DNA of 64,000 nt. Origin: Corbicula japonica (lineage: Eukaryota > Mollusca > Bivalvia > Venerida > Cyrenidae). Positions 24,105-35,196 of the stretch are shown one piece after another. Position numbers and translations under genes: made by a program. How positions within the stretch are numbered: position 1 is the first letter of the stretch; the number at the start of each line of letters is the position of its first letter. The notes below the pieces were generated by a model that was not told the DNA's origin, ran no database searches, and was given only the letters and a program-made list of their open reading frames with translations. The DNA is taken from the NCBI GenBank assembly GCA_038501625.1, contig JAZAYU010000204.1:312001-376000 (forward strand), in the 5' to 3' direction.

Positions 24105-25495
24105 TAATAATAACAGTGAAATCAATATAGATGATTTTATTAACTAAATGAAAGAAATGTACAATTTTTAGATAAAACTATTGAAGAAAGTGAAATTCGA
24201 AAAGTAAATCTCTGAAAAGAAGTAAGGGATGTGGCTTTGATAATTTAGTATCTGAATTTGTTATTGATGCAATAGATTTTATAGCACCATATTTATTAGT
24301 TTTATTTAATAAAGTGTTTGATACGGGCATATATCCGGAACAATGGTGTAAAGGTATTATTATACCAGTAGATAAAAAGGGAGATAAAAACGATACGTCA
24401 AATTAAAGAGGAAGTACGCTGATACATCTAATAGCAAAAATTTACTCACTTGTTCTTAGAAACCGAATTAACAGATGGGCAGAAAACGAGAATATATTTA
24501 ATGATGCTCAGTTTGGCTTTTGAGAAAACAGAAGTACGTCAGATTGTGTTTTTATCCTACATAGTATTATACAAACCATCATTGAAAAGGCTTTTGACAC
24601 AGTTAATCACGCATCGCTTTTTGAAAGACTAATTGAAACTGGCCTAAGCTGTAAAATTGTAGAGTCTATCAAATCTCTTTATGAAAAAGTATTGGCAAGT
24701 ATTAAATTATCAGGTAAAGTTTCAGATTTCTTTGAAATCTCAATTGGTGTGAAACAGGGTGAGCCGTTAAGTGCTATTCTTTTTATACTTTTTATATTTT
24801 TGTTATAAGCACAAAAATTGACTTTAGTAATTTAACTGAAAACGATATAAATGGTCAATGTATTTAATGTTGTTTGCAGATGATATTGTGTTATTTACTA
24901 CGGATGCTTCCTCTCTACAATCGCAAATTGACATTTTATATAAATATTCGAATGACCTAGGACTCAAAATAAATGTTTCTAAAACTAAAATATGTATCAT
25001 TGAAAAACGAAAGAAAAGACGTAATATTGACTGGAAAATCAATGGAAATATCATCGAAATAGTAGATCAATTTTGTTATTTGGGTGTAAGAATATATTAA
25101 AATTGAAATTTATCTCATGCCGTCAAAGCTCTATCTGAACAAGGATTAAAGGCAATGTCTAGTTTATTGTTCCTATTTCAAAAACTTAATTTCGACGTGG
25201 AAACTAAATTAAGTCTTTTTGATAAAATGGTTAAACCTATCTTGACGTATTGCTCACAAGTGTGGGGAATATATAAATTTAAGGAGGTAGACAAATTGCA
25301 TTATACATTTTGTAAAAGAATTTTAGGTGTTAAAACACAAACCCCAAATTTAGCCGTATTAGGTGAACTGAGTCGATTTTCGTTAAATACAAATTGCAAG
25401 GAACGAGCATTAATGATGTTTATTAAAATTAAAAGAAATCCAGGATCAATGTTAAATATTGTATTTCAAAAATTGTTGTTGTTGTTGTTGATAAT
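23740..25495 (+). pseudogene. Decayed LINE (non-LTR retrotransposon), endonuclease-RT linker to thumb
   Basis: Pieces in three frames line up in LINE order. First comes a linker (KWFDDPCKELKRDF, then LEDYLKQKK). An RT entry block follows near 24230-24410 (FNKVFDTGIYPEQW, IIPVDKKGDKND). The catalytic box LMLFADDIVLFTTD is at about 24867. A palm/thumb part ends with MVKPILTYCSQVWGIY near 25230. Several frameshifts and stops separate the blocks, though the FADD box itself is intact. An (AAT)n run (24044-24112) expanded inside the linker. The family could be CR1-, L2- or Jockey-like. Confidence 0.8.
24044..24112 (+). repeat. (AAT)n microsatellite
   Basis: About 22 uninterrupted AAT/ATA triplets within the LINE linker. 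They read as polyasparagine in one frame, but this has no protein meaning. Confidence 0.9.
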
Positions 25496-26109
25496 TTAAA
25501 GTTAAAATAACTACAATCTACATTATCAGTTTGTCAGTGTATATCACAATTAATTTTAACAGAAAACTAGAACTGCTTTTGGGAAAAGCACATGTCTCCC
25601 ACAAAGGCATCATCTTTGATGATGCACAGGATAAAACTGGTGAAGTGAATATAAAGATGGCAATTTATTAAAAGGGCATACGGAAGTTCTGTGCAATATT
25701 AGTCATAAACAATGTCACAAATTTTTGGAGGATCAGGAAAAACATAAGTTTCAATTTCTGATGGGCCTTAATCCTGAAGTGCCAGGGTCAATGTGGCTGG
25801 TTGTCAAACTTGTTGTCATTAACATTTTGATATATCAGTGAAGATGCACTGAAAAAAGACCATAAGAGTGAGTGTACAAGGCTATCAAGGCCAATTGTAA
25901 ATAAATAAATGGGCCATAAGTCTTATGTGCCGGGGTCAAAGCGGCTGTTTTTTTATTACACAGATAATTATAGCATTTGGTGAACATCATATAATAAAAA
26001 TAGCAGAAAATGAGAGAAGAACCAAATCATGATTATGGAACAGATATTGTAAAATGAAAACTTAAACAGTGTAAGAAATACCTTTATAGCTGCTTAGCAC
26101 AGTACTTTC

Positions 26110-26490
26110 TCATAATGCAATGTATGTAATGTCATGATAGCTATAGTATGTTGGTATTACTCCACTGGATACACATTCTACATTGTTCACATAGATATGG
26201 TCAATAATGGTCCTGCCAGCTGTAGTAGGCTGTGTTATAAGTTGTTTATAATTCAAAGCAGCCATTTCTTTATGGAGGAGATTATTTTTGTCACAAACAA
26301 TGTTTACATTGAAATCACCAACAACAATGTTTGCTGCTGTTTCTGAATTTTGAAGCAACAGCTGAGCGTTCCTGGACATTTCTGAACAAAACTTCAGCGG
26401 AGTTCCAAATTGTCCGAAATATTTACCCATGAATAAATTGCAACATCTTTGGTGAATTGGTAATTTATTCATGGCTATAAGCGACAGCAA
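26110..26490 (-). pseudogene. LINE endonuclease (EEP fold) fragment
   Basis: The minus frame holds VVGDFNVNI, GRTIIDHIYVN and SYHDITYIAL, which are the later motifs of the apurinic-type endonuclease of LINE elements. The last catalytic motif, normally SDH, reads SYH, so an essential aspartate is lost. Upstream endonuclease motifs and the RT are missing. The fragment sits inside a tandem-repeat element in the opposite orientation. Confidence 0.75.
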
Positions 26491-26569
26491 GTGAAGATTT
26501 TTTTTTTAAACAATTCAAGGGCCATAATCCTGAAGTGCCTCAAGCAATATCGATGACTTTATAGCCTGG

Positions 26570-27610
26570 TTAAGATATTATAGCCATCAACATTTTGATA
26601 AACTTTGGTGAAGATACAATGAAAACTATCTGACTTTGAGAGATGAACCAGGTTAGTGACATGTTTAAAAGGCTAATTTCGGATAAATCAAAGGGCCATA
26701 AATCTGATATGCCTGGTGCAAAGTGGCTGGTTTTCGAACTTGGCCAAGATATTAAGGCCACACACATTATCATAATGTTTATTGAAAATCAGTTGATGAA
26801 TATTTCAGTTACATAGCAGACAAGGCTTAAACAGCCAATTTTGGATAATTCAAGGGCCATAAATCCGACATGACTGGGGCAATACGGCTGGTTATCGAAC
26901 TTGGCCGAGATATTATGGCCACAAACATTTTCATAAAGTATGGTGAAGATCAGATGATAACTGTTCAAGTTACAGAGTGGACAAGCCTCAAACAACTTAT
27001 TTTTGGTAATTCAAGGGCCATAATTCTGAGATTCCTTGGGCAATATGGCTGGTTATCGAACTTGATCGAGATATTATGGCCACTAATGGTTAAGATATTA
27101 AAGCCATCAACATTTTGATAAACTTTGGTGAAGATACAATGAAAACTATCTGACTTTGAGAGATGAACCAGGTTAGTGACATGTTTAAAAGGCTAATTTC
27201 GGATAAATCAAAGGGCCATAAATCTGATATGCCTGGTGCAAAGTGGCTGGTTTTCGAACTTGGCCAAGATATTAAGGCCACACACATTATCATAATGTTT
27301 ATTGAAAATCAGTTGATGAATATTTCAGTTACATAGCAGACAAGGCTTAAACAGCCAATTTTGGATAATTCAAGGGCCATAAATCCGACATGACTGGGGC
27401 AATACGGCTGGTTATCGAACTTGGCCGAGATATTATGGCCACAAACATTTTCATAAAGTATGGTGAAGATCAGATGATAACTGTTCAAGTTACAGAGTGG
27501 ACAAGCCTCAAACAACTTATTTTTGATAATTCAAGGGCCATAATTCTGAGATTCCTTGGGCAATATGGCTGGTTATCGAAATTGATCGAGATATTATGGC
27601 CACTAACATT
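26570..27610 (+). repeat. 520-bp tandem duplication
   Basis: Bases from about 26570 to 27089 recur almost unchanged from 27090 to 27609; reading frames at 26789-26995 and 27309-27515 give identical peptides, and the others differ at single residues. The unit spans about three smaller 170-bp repeats, so a multi-unit block was copied. Confidence 0.85.
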
Positions 27611-27863
27611 TTGATGAAGTTTGGTGATGATCCGATGAAAACTGTTTGACTTAGAGAGCGGACAAATGTGACAGTATGCCATTCGGGCTCACTAATGCAC
27701 CTTTATAGTTTCAAAATGACTAAGGGCCATAATTCTGAGATTCCTTGGGCAATATGGCTGGTTATCGAACTTGATCGAGATATTATGGCCACTAACATTT
27801 TGATAAAGTTTGGTGATGATCCGATGAAAACTGTTTGACTTAGAGAGCGGACAAGTGTGACAG

Positions 27864-27895
<32 letters not shown>

Positions 27896-28070
27896 GAGCA
27901 AATCAAAATGTCTCCCACACCACTACGTGGTGGGAGACATAATGACTAACCGTTAACTGTGGCTTTAATAGTAGGATTATAATTTGCTCAATTTGCTATC
28001 AAATCAATTTTAATGACGTATCAAGCATTAATAATATATTATTTACAGAACATCAAGAGTTAAAAAGTTT

Positions 28071-28337
28071 GCAGAGCGGATTATTAGCTCAGTGGTTAGC
28101 GCGTCTGCCTCCGAGTACAGGGATCGCTGGTTCGATCCCCCGCTACTCCAACCAAAATCAGTCTTCCGGAAGAGACGTTAAACCGAGGTCCAGTGTAGTG
28201 GTGCTATACACCGGGCACTTAAAACAACCAGGGACGATTCTGGAATTGAAGATTCCTCTGTATCTTGCACCACCCTCCAAAACCTAAAATGACTAACACT
28301 CCTCTGGAGGTAATAAATAAAACTAAATACACACAAA
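28071..28337 (+). mobile_element. tRNA-derived SINE with perfect target duplication
   Basis: The head has an A box (TTAGCTCAGTGGTTAGCGCG) and B box (GGTTCGATCCC). A tRNA-unrelated body follows and the tail is AATAAATAAAACTAAATAC. The 11-bp sequence TTAAAAAGTTT is present directly before (28060-28070) and after (28338-28348) it. The anticodon arm does not form a normal stem, so it is not a working tRNA gene. It ends 16 bp from the splice donor of exon 2. Confidence 0.85.
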
Positions 28338-28364
28338 TTAAAAAGTTTATATAGTATTATTTAC

Positions 28365-28523
28365 CTGGTTCAAGGTGTCTACGGCTTCCTTGGCTTGTGG
28401 ATAGTTATCAAGGCATTTTATATCTGTGAGCAATTCTTGAAGGATGGTGATATATTTATCGATATTATCATCAGATATTGACAAAGTGGAAGTGTGCCCA
28501 AAAAATTTCCTAACCTCTCGGGC
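28365..28523 (-). CDS. HEPN-like exon 2 of the CXorf38-like gene model
   Basis: A 53-codon exon between a strong acceptor (TGTCTTTTACAG) and a donor (CAG|gtaaat), phase 0-0. It opens AREVRKFFGH, giving R-x4-H, the signature of HEPN-type RNases. Two helix-like stretches follow (DKYITILQELL and AKEAVDTLNQ). In CXorf38-like proteins a similar R-x4-H segment follows the block encoded by the exon at 42127-42663, and related segments occur in DZIP3-like HEPN proteins. Phases match both neighbours. RNase activity is inference from the motif. Confidence 0.75.
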
Positions 28524-28529
28524 CTGTAA

Positions 28530-31335
28530 AAGACACAAGTAGTAATATAAACAGTCCCTGATTAAAATCTAGCGGTTTCGTTAAACCTTACTCATAACAC
28601 GCACAAATTATTACCTGATGCTTGCAAATAAATTTTAAGGGGGTTGCCTAACTAATTATTGTATTTAATTTCAAAACACGGATCAAAACATCCTGGTTAA
28701 AAAATCTGGTCACTCTGAAGATATTTTAAATTAAGCATGAAAATGGTAAGGAGTAGCCACATACACAATAACTGACCACTTCACGTTGACCTGCAGCAAT
28801 AAAGAAAATAGACAAACGGTGCAACGTGTTTCCTTAGTGTTGTTGTGTATTATAGTTATTTTTGAATTTTCGAATCAATTCTCAGTAATAAACATGATTA
28901 AATGATTAATCCGTTTAAGCTGCTATTATAATACCTAATACCACTAATTCGGAACCACATATGATTTCATATAAATACAATTAACAATTCCGTAACATTT
29001 TAATTTAATGTACATCACGGTTACTTCAGATACAAATATTATTAAATATATTCGTAATATTTCTCCATTTTGTTAAATCCTGTATGACATATTATTAAGG
29101 TTTTCTTAATATTATCAGGGATAAAAATTCGACCATATATCGCTTAAGGGCTGAAATAAAGGTGCCTTAAAATTGATGATGTACATCTGCCGTTCTTATA
29201 ATTCAGAATCAATCAATGTATATTCCAACAATTAGTGCCATACGGACCACACTGACCATAATGTAGTAATTGGAAAAAATCAAAATTATAAAAGAACGTG
29301 TTAGTTTCTATAAAAACAATACTCATTAATAAACATCAAAGCTTAAAATATCGTATCTTTACCTTAAAAAGCCATCGATATTATTCATTCAAAGTTTGTA
29401 TTAGCTCCAGCCGATAAAACTTCTAATGATGCCATTATAGTCAGAAAATTGTCTAATACACATTGTATAAAGAAAAACATGTTACTGTCTTTTGATAACA
29501 GGTGATATTTTGACAAGGCCGATCAGGTCCCTGGAAAGGCGAGGCTCTGCTATAAAAAAGACAGTAACCATTTATTCTTTTTATCATGAAACTTTACTTT
29601 ATTTTAACTCAATTTAGCATAAATAAACGACACATATTTTGTTAAATTTTGTAGAAGAATGGACATTTGTTATTGGCGATGAAAATTTTCAAGGGTTCAT
29701 AATATGATTGACGCAATGGGGGCCTTCCGATATACTGAGTTATCTCCCATTATGAGTGTTTTCCCTTGCCGATTGGGTAGTTCCGGTTTACAATAGCGTC
29801 AGAAGTGTAGATAAAAAGTCTCAAAGACATTAGTGCTTTTAGAGTTTAAAAACATTGTCGAATTAACAAAGAAAGTGAAACAGGTATATCAGGAATAACC
29901 ATGGTCTTTTTAAATTGATTTTAAGTTTATATCCTAATGAAATTTTACTTATTTATCCTTTATGAAATTTGATTTAATGGCTGAAATGGAAATTACAGCC
30001 TTTTCAATCATTTACTAGTTTCACACTTTTCCACCAGTCACCGTTAAGTCGTGCAAACAATGTCAATTAAGCAAAGGGCCTGGTGTTTTATGACCATGTT
30101 ACGTAATCTAATTAGCAACACACGGGTCTTACCAACCGGAGGTGTGATAGAGGCCTTTTGAAGTTTAGATATTGACACTGAAAGAGGTTGAACAAGTTGG
30201 TTGTTGGGGTTACCAGTGTTGTTTTAAAAAAAACGAACTAGGGATAAAATATGCTAATTAATTGTCGCAATGTAGTTTGAGACCCGAGACATTGTTTATT
30301 TGATTTTGGCAACTTAAAGTGCTGCAAACTGCATTGACATAGAATCCCTCGGGAAGAATTTCTTCAAAATATATTTAATGAATTAAAACTGATCGCAAAC
30401 TAAATAAACTAAAAAATCAGAAATGAAAAAAAAATACGTGAAAACATGAAACCACGTATGAACATGTTCTAAATGATATAAGAAAGAACTTTTTTGAAAA
30501 AAAGAGCAGTACATTCAACAATACATCAATACGAACAGGGCACAAATCTGTGAACAAATGACGTGCATTTAATTTGTTAAAAAAAGCTCAGTTATTAATA
30601 AGCATTAATCCTGCTAAATTTGTTTATCGGCATGAAAGAACATACATGAAAAGGAACGGCGGACGTCAAACTTAAACTTATATCATGTATTATAACTTTA
30701 ACTAACTTTTTGGAAGGTTTTCAATTTTTTCTTTTTTTTCAAATCTGCCTTTTAAAGCATAAGAAATGCGTATTTTAAAACTCTTTTTAGTTGCTGAACG
30801 GGTCGAACATAACGATGTTGAGCATAAAGCGCTCCAAATTACTAAAATGGTCCGAAGAGAAATATTATGCGATTCCCCTTTTAAACTCACGTTATTAGGC
30901 ATAATTCTGATCTCTAACCAACAAGACCTTATTAAAACGTGGACCACAGATGACTACTGCGCTATTATGTTTTAATGCTCATTCTCAGACCGAAACTACC
31001 CAGTAACAGGTGCGTGTTACAAAGGGAGATAACTTAAGTCAGAATATTGAGAGAACTCCGTATATCGGTCCCAATTCCTACTTTTATATATTTAACTGTT
31101 CTGCCTTAATAAGTGTTTTTTTTTTCATTTTAATATATATTTATATTTTAATAATTCTGAGCTTGGGGTCATTTTGATGCAGAAGAATTGAGGAAAAATG
31201 GTCAAAATTTTCAAGAATAAAGAGATATTATGTCTTTTGCAATTTAAATATGAAGCAAATGCTTATTTCAATTATGAAAATTAATTTAAATGATGTCAAA
31301 GCAATTCTGTAAATAATATTTTCAAACTATATATG
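28530..31335. other. No gene recognised
   Basis: Intronic AT-rich sequence with no clear repeat structure. Overlapping frames on both strands at 30702-30975 have no family signature. Confidence 0.35.
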
Positions 31336-31344
31336 ACTTGTTAC

Positions 31345-32135
31345 CATCTGATTATGACCCCTTGAAATTTCTAAACAGGGGTCAGATGATCCCTGGTTTT
31401 CAAAAGCTATTGAAATCACTGGGTCAGGGGTTCCATTTGACCCGGGATATGGCCCTTTGACTCTTAAAATTTTCAAAAACCCTCATTTTGACCCCCATGA
31501 ATTTCAGCTGAAGGGTCATTTTTTCCTATAAAAAGGGTTTTTTGGCCTTTAATTGCCTAAATCCAGTAAAAAGTTACCAAAATGACCCTTGGGATTTGGC
31601 AGCTAATGGCACCCCTGTAGGTTAACGGCAATATCTAGGGTTTTCACTAATAACTATGGATATCGGATCTATTGTGCAATTGGCACAAAACTCTAGATAT
31701 GAATCATATCTAGGCTGTTGTCTTGCCATTGTAACTGTTTGACATGCAGTTTGCCCAAATAATCCCAAATCTGTTGTTATCGATCAATAACTATGGATAT
31801 TGGTCAGATAGCCATAGTTATTGATGATAACTAGGGTTACCAGCCATTAACCATAGTTTTTGGTGAAAGCCCAAGTTCTCGGTCGATTATCATATATTTC
31901 ATTCATATCTATTGCACAATAATTCTGATATCCACAGTAACTGTTATTTGTGAAAACCCTAGATATTGCCCGTTTACCACGGTTAAGGTTTTCGGCAGGT
32001 ATCTATAGTTTTCGCCAATATCCATAGTAATTGGTCCGATTACCATAGTCATTGATTATAACAAAAAGTCTATGGTTATCATCAAGTACCACCAATAACC
32101 ATACATGGGTCGATAACCATGGATTAATTCCGCTT
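31345..32135. repeat. Degenerate short-motif repeats
   Basis: From 31345 to 31610 phrases such as TTTGACCC, AGGGGTCA and AATGACCC recur on both strands. From 31620 to 32135 variants of AACTATGGATAT and AACCATAGTTTTTGGT recur many times in both orientations at irregular spacing. No coding signal; it reads as old, shuffled simple repeats. Confidence 0.45.
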
Positions 32136-32343
32136 GCCATAGATCAGGCCACACAAAAGCTCATATAAATACATCTTGAAACTGTCAATAAAACTACACA
32201 TACATGTATTATGAAAGATGTTTTGGGACCATAATACAAAAGTTACTGTAAAGTTACATGTACTACAGGTTTTCAAAGTGACTTGTTGAAGTTGTTCAAA
32301 ATAAAATTAAACGCATCTGTTCACAAAACACAAAATATATTAA

Positions 32344-32893
32344 AGGGAGATGTGCAGGATTGATGAATGAAACAGATTTGCGAAAAGGGTTATTAATCAG
32401 TTGAGTATCATTATTTGAAGCTCAAATATTGATTTACACCCGAAATATTTCAAACCAATATTTTATAAAAAAAAGATATATAAATGGTGTTTCCTATCCT
32501 TTGCGACGCGCATAGGTTAGCTATTTTTGTATTTCCCGCGTAAAGCCGCGGTGGTTTTTGGTATTGTCACGTGATCACTTCAAACAAAATACGCATTCGG
32601 TGTATCTTGCCGACTATCGACGTTGGCATTTGTTTCAAAATGCCTGGGACACCACGAATAGTAAGCTCAGCGATGAGCTTAATATAGAATGATCGCTAAA
32701 TATAGAATGTATTTTTGTATAGGGATTTCTTCCGCGGATTGTTTTCAGGTCCGGTCAAGTGGTAAAATTAACCGAAAACTTCCTCCTGGAGGGTTTGAAA
32801 TGTAGAGTTTAGTAAAAAGTACACGTAAGTGTTACATAGATCGATCTGTTTACGATTTTACCGAGTACACCTGCTCGACCCTCGGATCTCCCT
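32344..32893. mobile_element. Non-autonomous element with TTAA target duplication
   Basis: TTAA at 32340-32343 and 32894-32897 flanks a 550-bp segment that begins AGGGAGAT and ends ATCTCCCT, an 8-bp perfect terminal inverted repeat. Its GC content is higher than the flanks and no protein is encoded. TTAA targets are known for piggyBac- and Kolobok-type elements; the superfamily cannot be decided here. Confidence 0.6.
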
Positions 32894-32930
32894 TTAAGAC
32901 AAAGACTTCTTGGGCAAAATGCATTATAAA

Positions 32931-32984
32931 ACATTCGTGAATACATCAAGAATTAATTTAAATTTTTGATGTATTCACGAATGT
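32931..32984. repeat. Perfect 19-bp inverted repeat with 16-nt loop
   Basis: ACATTCGTGAATACATCAA at 32931-32949 has its exact reverse complement at 32966-32984. The loop is AT-only apart from one G. It lies between the TTAA element and a hairpin-ended fragment, so it may be an end of another foldback element. Confidence 0.7.
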
Positions 32985-32989
32985 CTTAG

Positions 32990-33245
32990 GTCCTTGGACA
33001 CTGATGCCCCCACTGCTGCAACATAATTTTTATTAACAAAGGGTTATAACTCTAGAAAAATGGTCGCAGGAAAAGATCCTTTCTTTACGATTATCTACAC
33101 AGCCTGATTAATCGATCTGTGCAAGTTCGAAAAAAGTCCGCCTTATTGTTTAGGAGAATATGATGCCACAAGATTTTGGTACGTACGTACGTACGGGCGA
33201 GTGCAACTCTGCCAGTATGCCTCCCACGTTGTGGGGGCATAATAA
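32990..33245 (+). repeat. Short hairpin-ended repeat element
   Basis: Contains GATGCCCCCACTGCTGCAAC near its start, an ACGT microsatellite (33181-33195) and a closing hairpin built on GCCTCCCACGTTGTGGGGGC. This is a minimal version of the hairpin/microsatellite design seen in the larger elements. Confidence 0.5.
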
Positions 33246-33249
33246 TTTT

Positions 33250-34070
33250 AAATCCAGAATCCTTGAACACATTACAAGCTTATAGTTATACTATCAATGT
33301 ATGTAATGTAGACCACTATTTATTTTATGTTTTCCGGTGAATTATAGAATTGTCTCTGTGAAATAAATGTAAGTGACCATTTCTTTACCAAATTAGCCAA
33401 CAACGAAAAAATCTTCGTACCTTTGAATTATGAGCCAGTGCCAGTCTCACTTCACATGTGTTGTCCAATATGGACTTGGTATAATCCAATAATGGTAATC
33501 TTCAACAAGCAGTGACTTCACTTGCAGAAGAGGTTGCTTCTTCATGTTAATTTGTAGGCCAGACAACAAACATGCACTTGCTATCTTATATGGTCCTATA
33601 TGCACAGCGACGCTGTCCATATAAAAACGTAAAAACAGCTCCTTTTCAACACTATTTTGGATCTGGATGTATTTTCAACAGTGATTCTTGATTAGCCATG
33701 CTTAATTTCCATGCTTTAATATGACCTTGTTCTACAATAAGATTTTTACTTAATCAATCCTTCCAAGCTGAATATCAACCATTCAGTACCATCTTAAATC
33801 CACAATTTAGTCATTGCGTTTATTAGGTATTTAAACATCCGGTATTGATTTCACACTTTTCCCAAGATAACAATTCAACACAACGAATCAATGGAAAGGA
33901 AAGATAGCATGTCACTAACATGGACAACTGCGGTTTTCTCAGTAGGAATAAATGCCGATATTAAAAACTAACTTTTGATAGATCGCAACAAGGTCAGCAG
34001 TCGCTAACAATGTTCACTCATTTTTTACAGCACGCTGCAAGTCAGATGACCTACTTTATTGCAAATTCAT
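33250..34070. other. No gene recognised
   Basis: Intronic sequence without coding signal or obvious repeats. Confidence 0.35.
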
Positions 34071-34075
34071 TTAGG

Positions 34076-34250
34076 TTTCATTCCTCGTTACCGATGTCAT
34101 GCATTGATCGTTACGTATATCAGGGCTATCCGATCAACTTTTTTGGGGGTTGTCCCGGTTAGCTCAGTTGGTTGCTTCGCGGGAATTGCAGGGCTAGGCG
34201 CTGTCGCCGTGACGGTGCGGGTTCGCTCCCAGCTAGAGGCACTATCATTC
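34076..34250 (+). repeat. tRNA-derived SINE, single copy
   Basis: Same family as 5200-5640: the leader CAGGGCTATCCGATCAAC, A box GGTTAGCTCAGTTGGTTGC and B box GGGTTCGCTCCCAGCTAGAG are intact. Only one unit is present here. Confidence 0.8.
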
Positions 34251-34254
34251 GTAA

Positions 34255-35190
34255 TGATAAAATTGTTCAACACAAATCTATATGCAACTTCTTTTAACTT
34301 ATAAAGTTTAACAATGCGAAGTTTTCGATACCTGCAATAAAGCTGTTTATTTAGTTCTTAATCACACAATTATCTCGTTGTCCACAAATTGCGTTACTTC
34401 ATACTGCGCATGCGCTATACTAAGCATGCGCATCTATCACGGACACAATCCCATTAAGACCTTATAATCTCCAATACAAAGTAGCATTAATACATACACA
34501 CTTCTCAATACCGTCTTGAAAATCAAAATAGTAAGCCTGACATTTCAGCCAGGAAAACTGTTGTGCGTGATCAAATTGAGGTTCAATGTCATACAACAGT
34601 GAACAGTAAACAGTAAACCGATACAAATGGGAACCACATTTCTTTCTACGATTTTTGAAAAATTCTTTATTTTAGCCCATTGACAGTGTAAGTTACGTCT
34701 CTTTATTGTTAAAGGCACATCAAGATTATATTTGACATCATGTGCCTAATATTACATCCTGTTAAGAGAAGTCGCGCTCGATTTTTTCTATTTCGCTCCC
34801 AATTTGTTCGTATTAAATTATTTTTATATTCTAGTCAAACTTAATCTACAGTTCAATAGTTTTACGTTTATTCATTCTATTTTGCACAATTCTTAACATC
34901 AACATACGCATTTTGTAATTTTATGTAATAGTTAAGCAACGGATCATATCATTTTTACTCTGTTTACGATTCTCAGACCTTTTAAATGTACATGTCATTA
35001 TTTTACCTGTTGAGTACACGTCACAGTACAATTGGAAGATGCCAAAAAACGATTTCTGCGATTTCCGAGTAATCCATACCCACGGTTGGTGTATAAAAGA
35101 TACAGGCAGAATAAACACGAAATAATTCTTTTTTTTAAATTTGGTGTTAATGTAGAACCTGACCAATACAAAATATATTGGTGACCTAAA
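34255..35190. other. No gene recognised
   Basis: Intronic AT-rich sequence; the minus frame at 34921-35166 has no family signature. Confidence 0.35.
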
Positions 35191-35196
35191 TTACAT

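Larger units (their letters stand above)
25565..27945 (+). mobile_element. Hairpin-ended tandem-repeat element with nested LINE scrap
   Basis: The left end carries CACATGTCTCCCACAAAGG. The right end has a GACA/GACG microsatellite (27858-27895) followed by a hairpin built on TGTCTCCCAC and GTGGGAGACA. The core is made of roughly 170-bp units with TTCAAGGGCCATAA and CTGGTTATCGAACTTG phrases. A LINE endonuclease scrap lies inside (26110-26490). Repeating minus and plus frames over the core are not genes. Confidence 0.7.

Noticed and set aside
26570..27918. Repeated minus frames of 65-71 codons
   Set aside because: The same peptides recur because the 520-bp block is duplicated; the sequence is the core of a tandem-repeat element.
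28076..28150. Possible functional tRNA gene
   Set aside because: Good A and B boxes, but no normal anticodon stem, and the unit continues into a SINE body with a target duplication.
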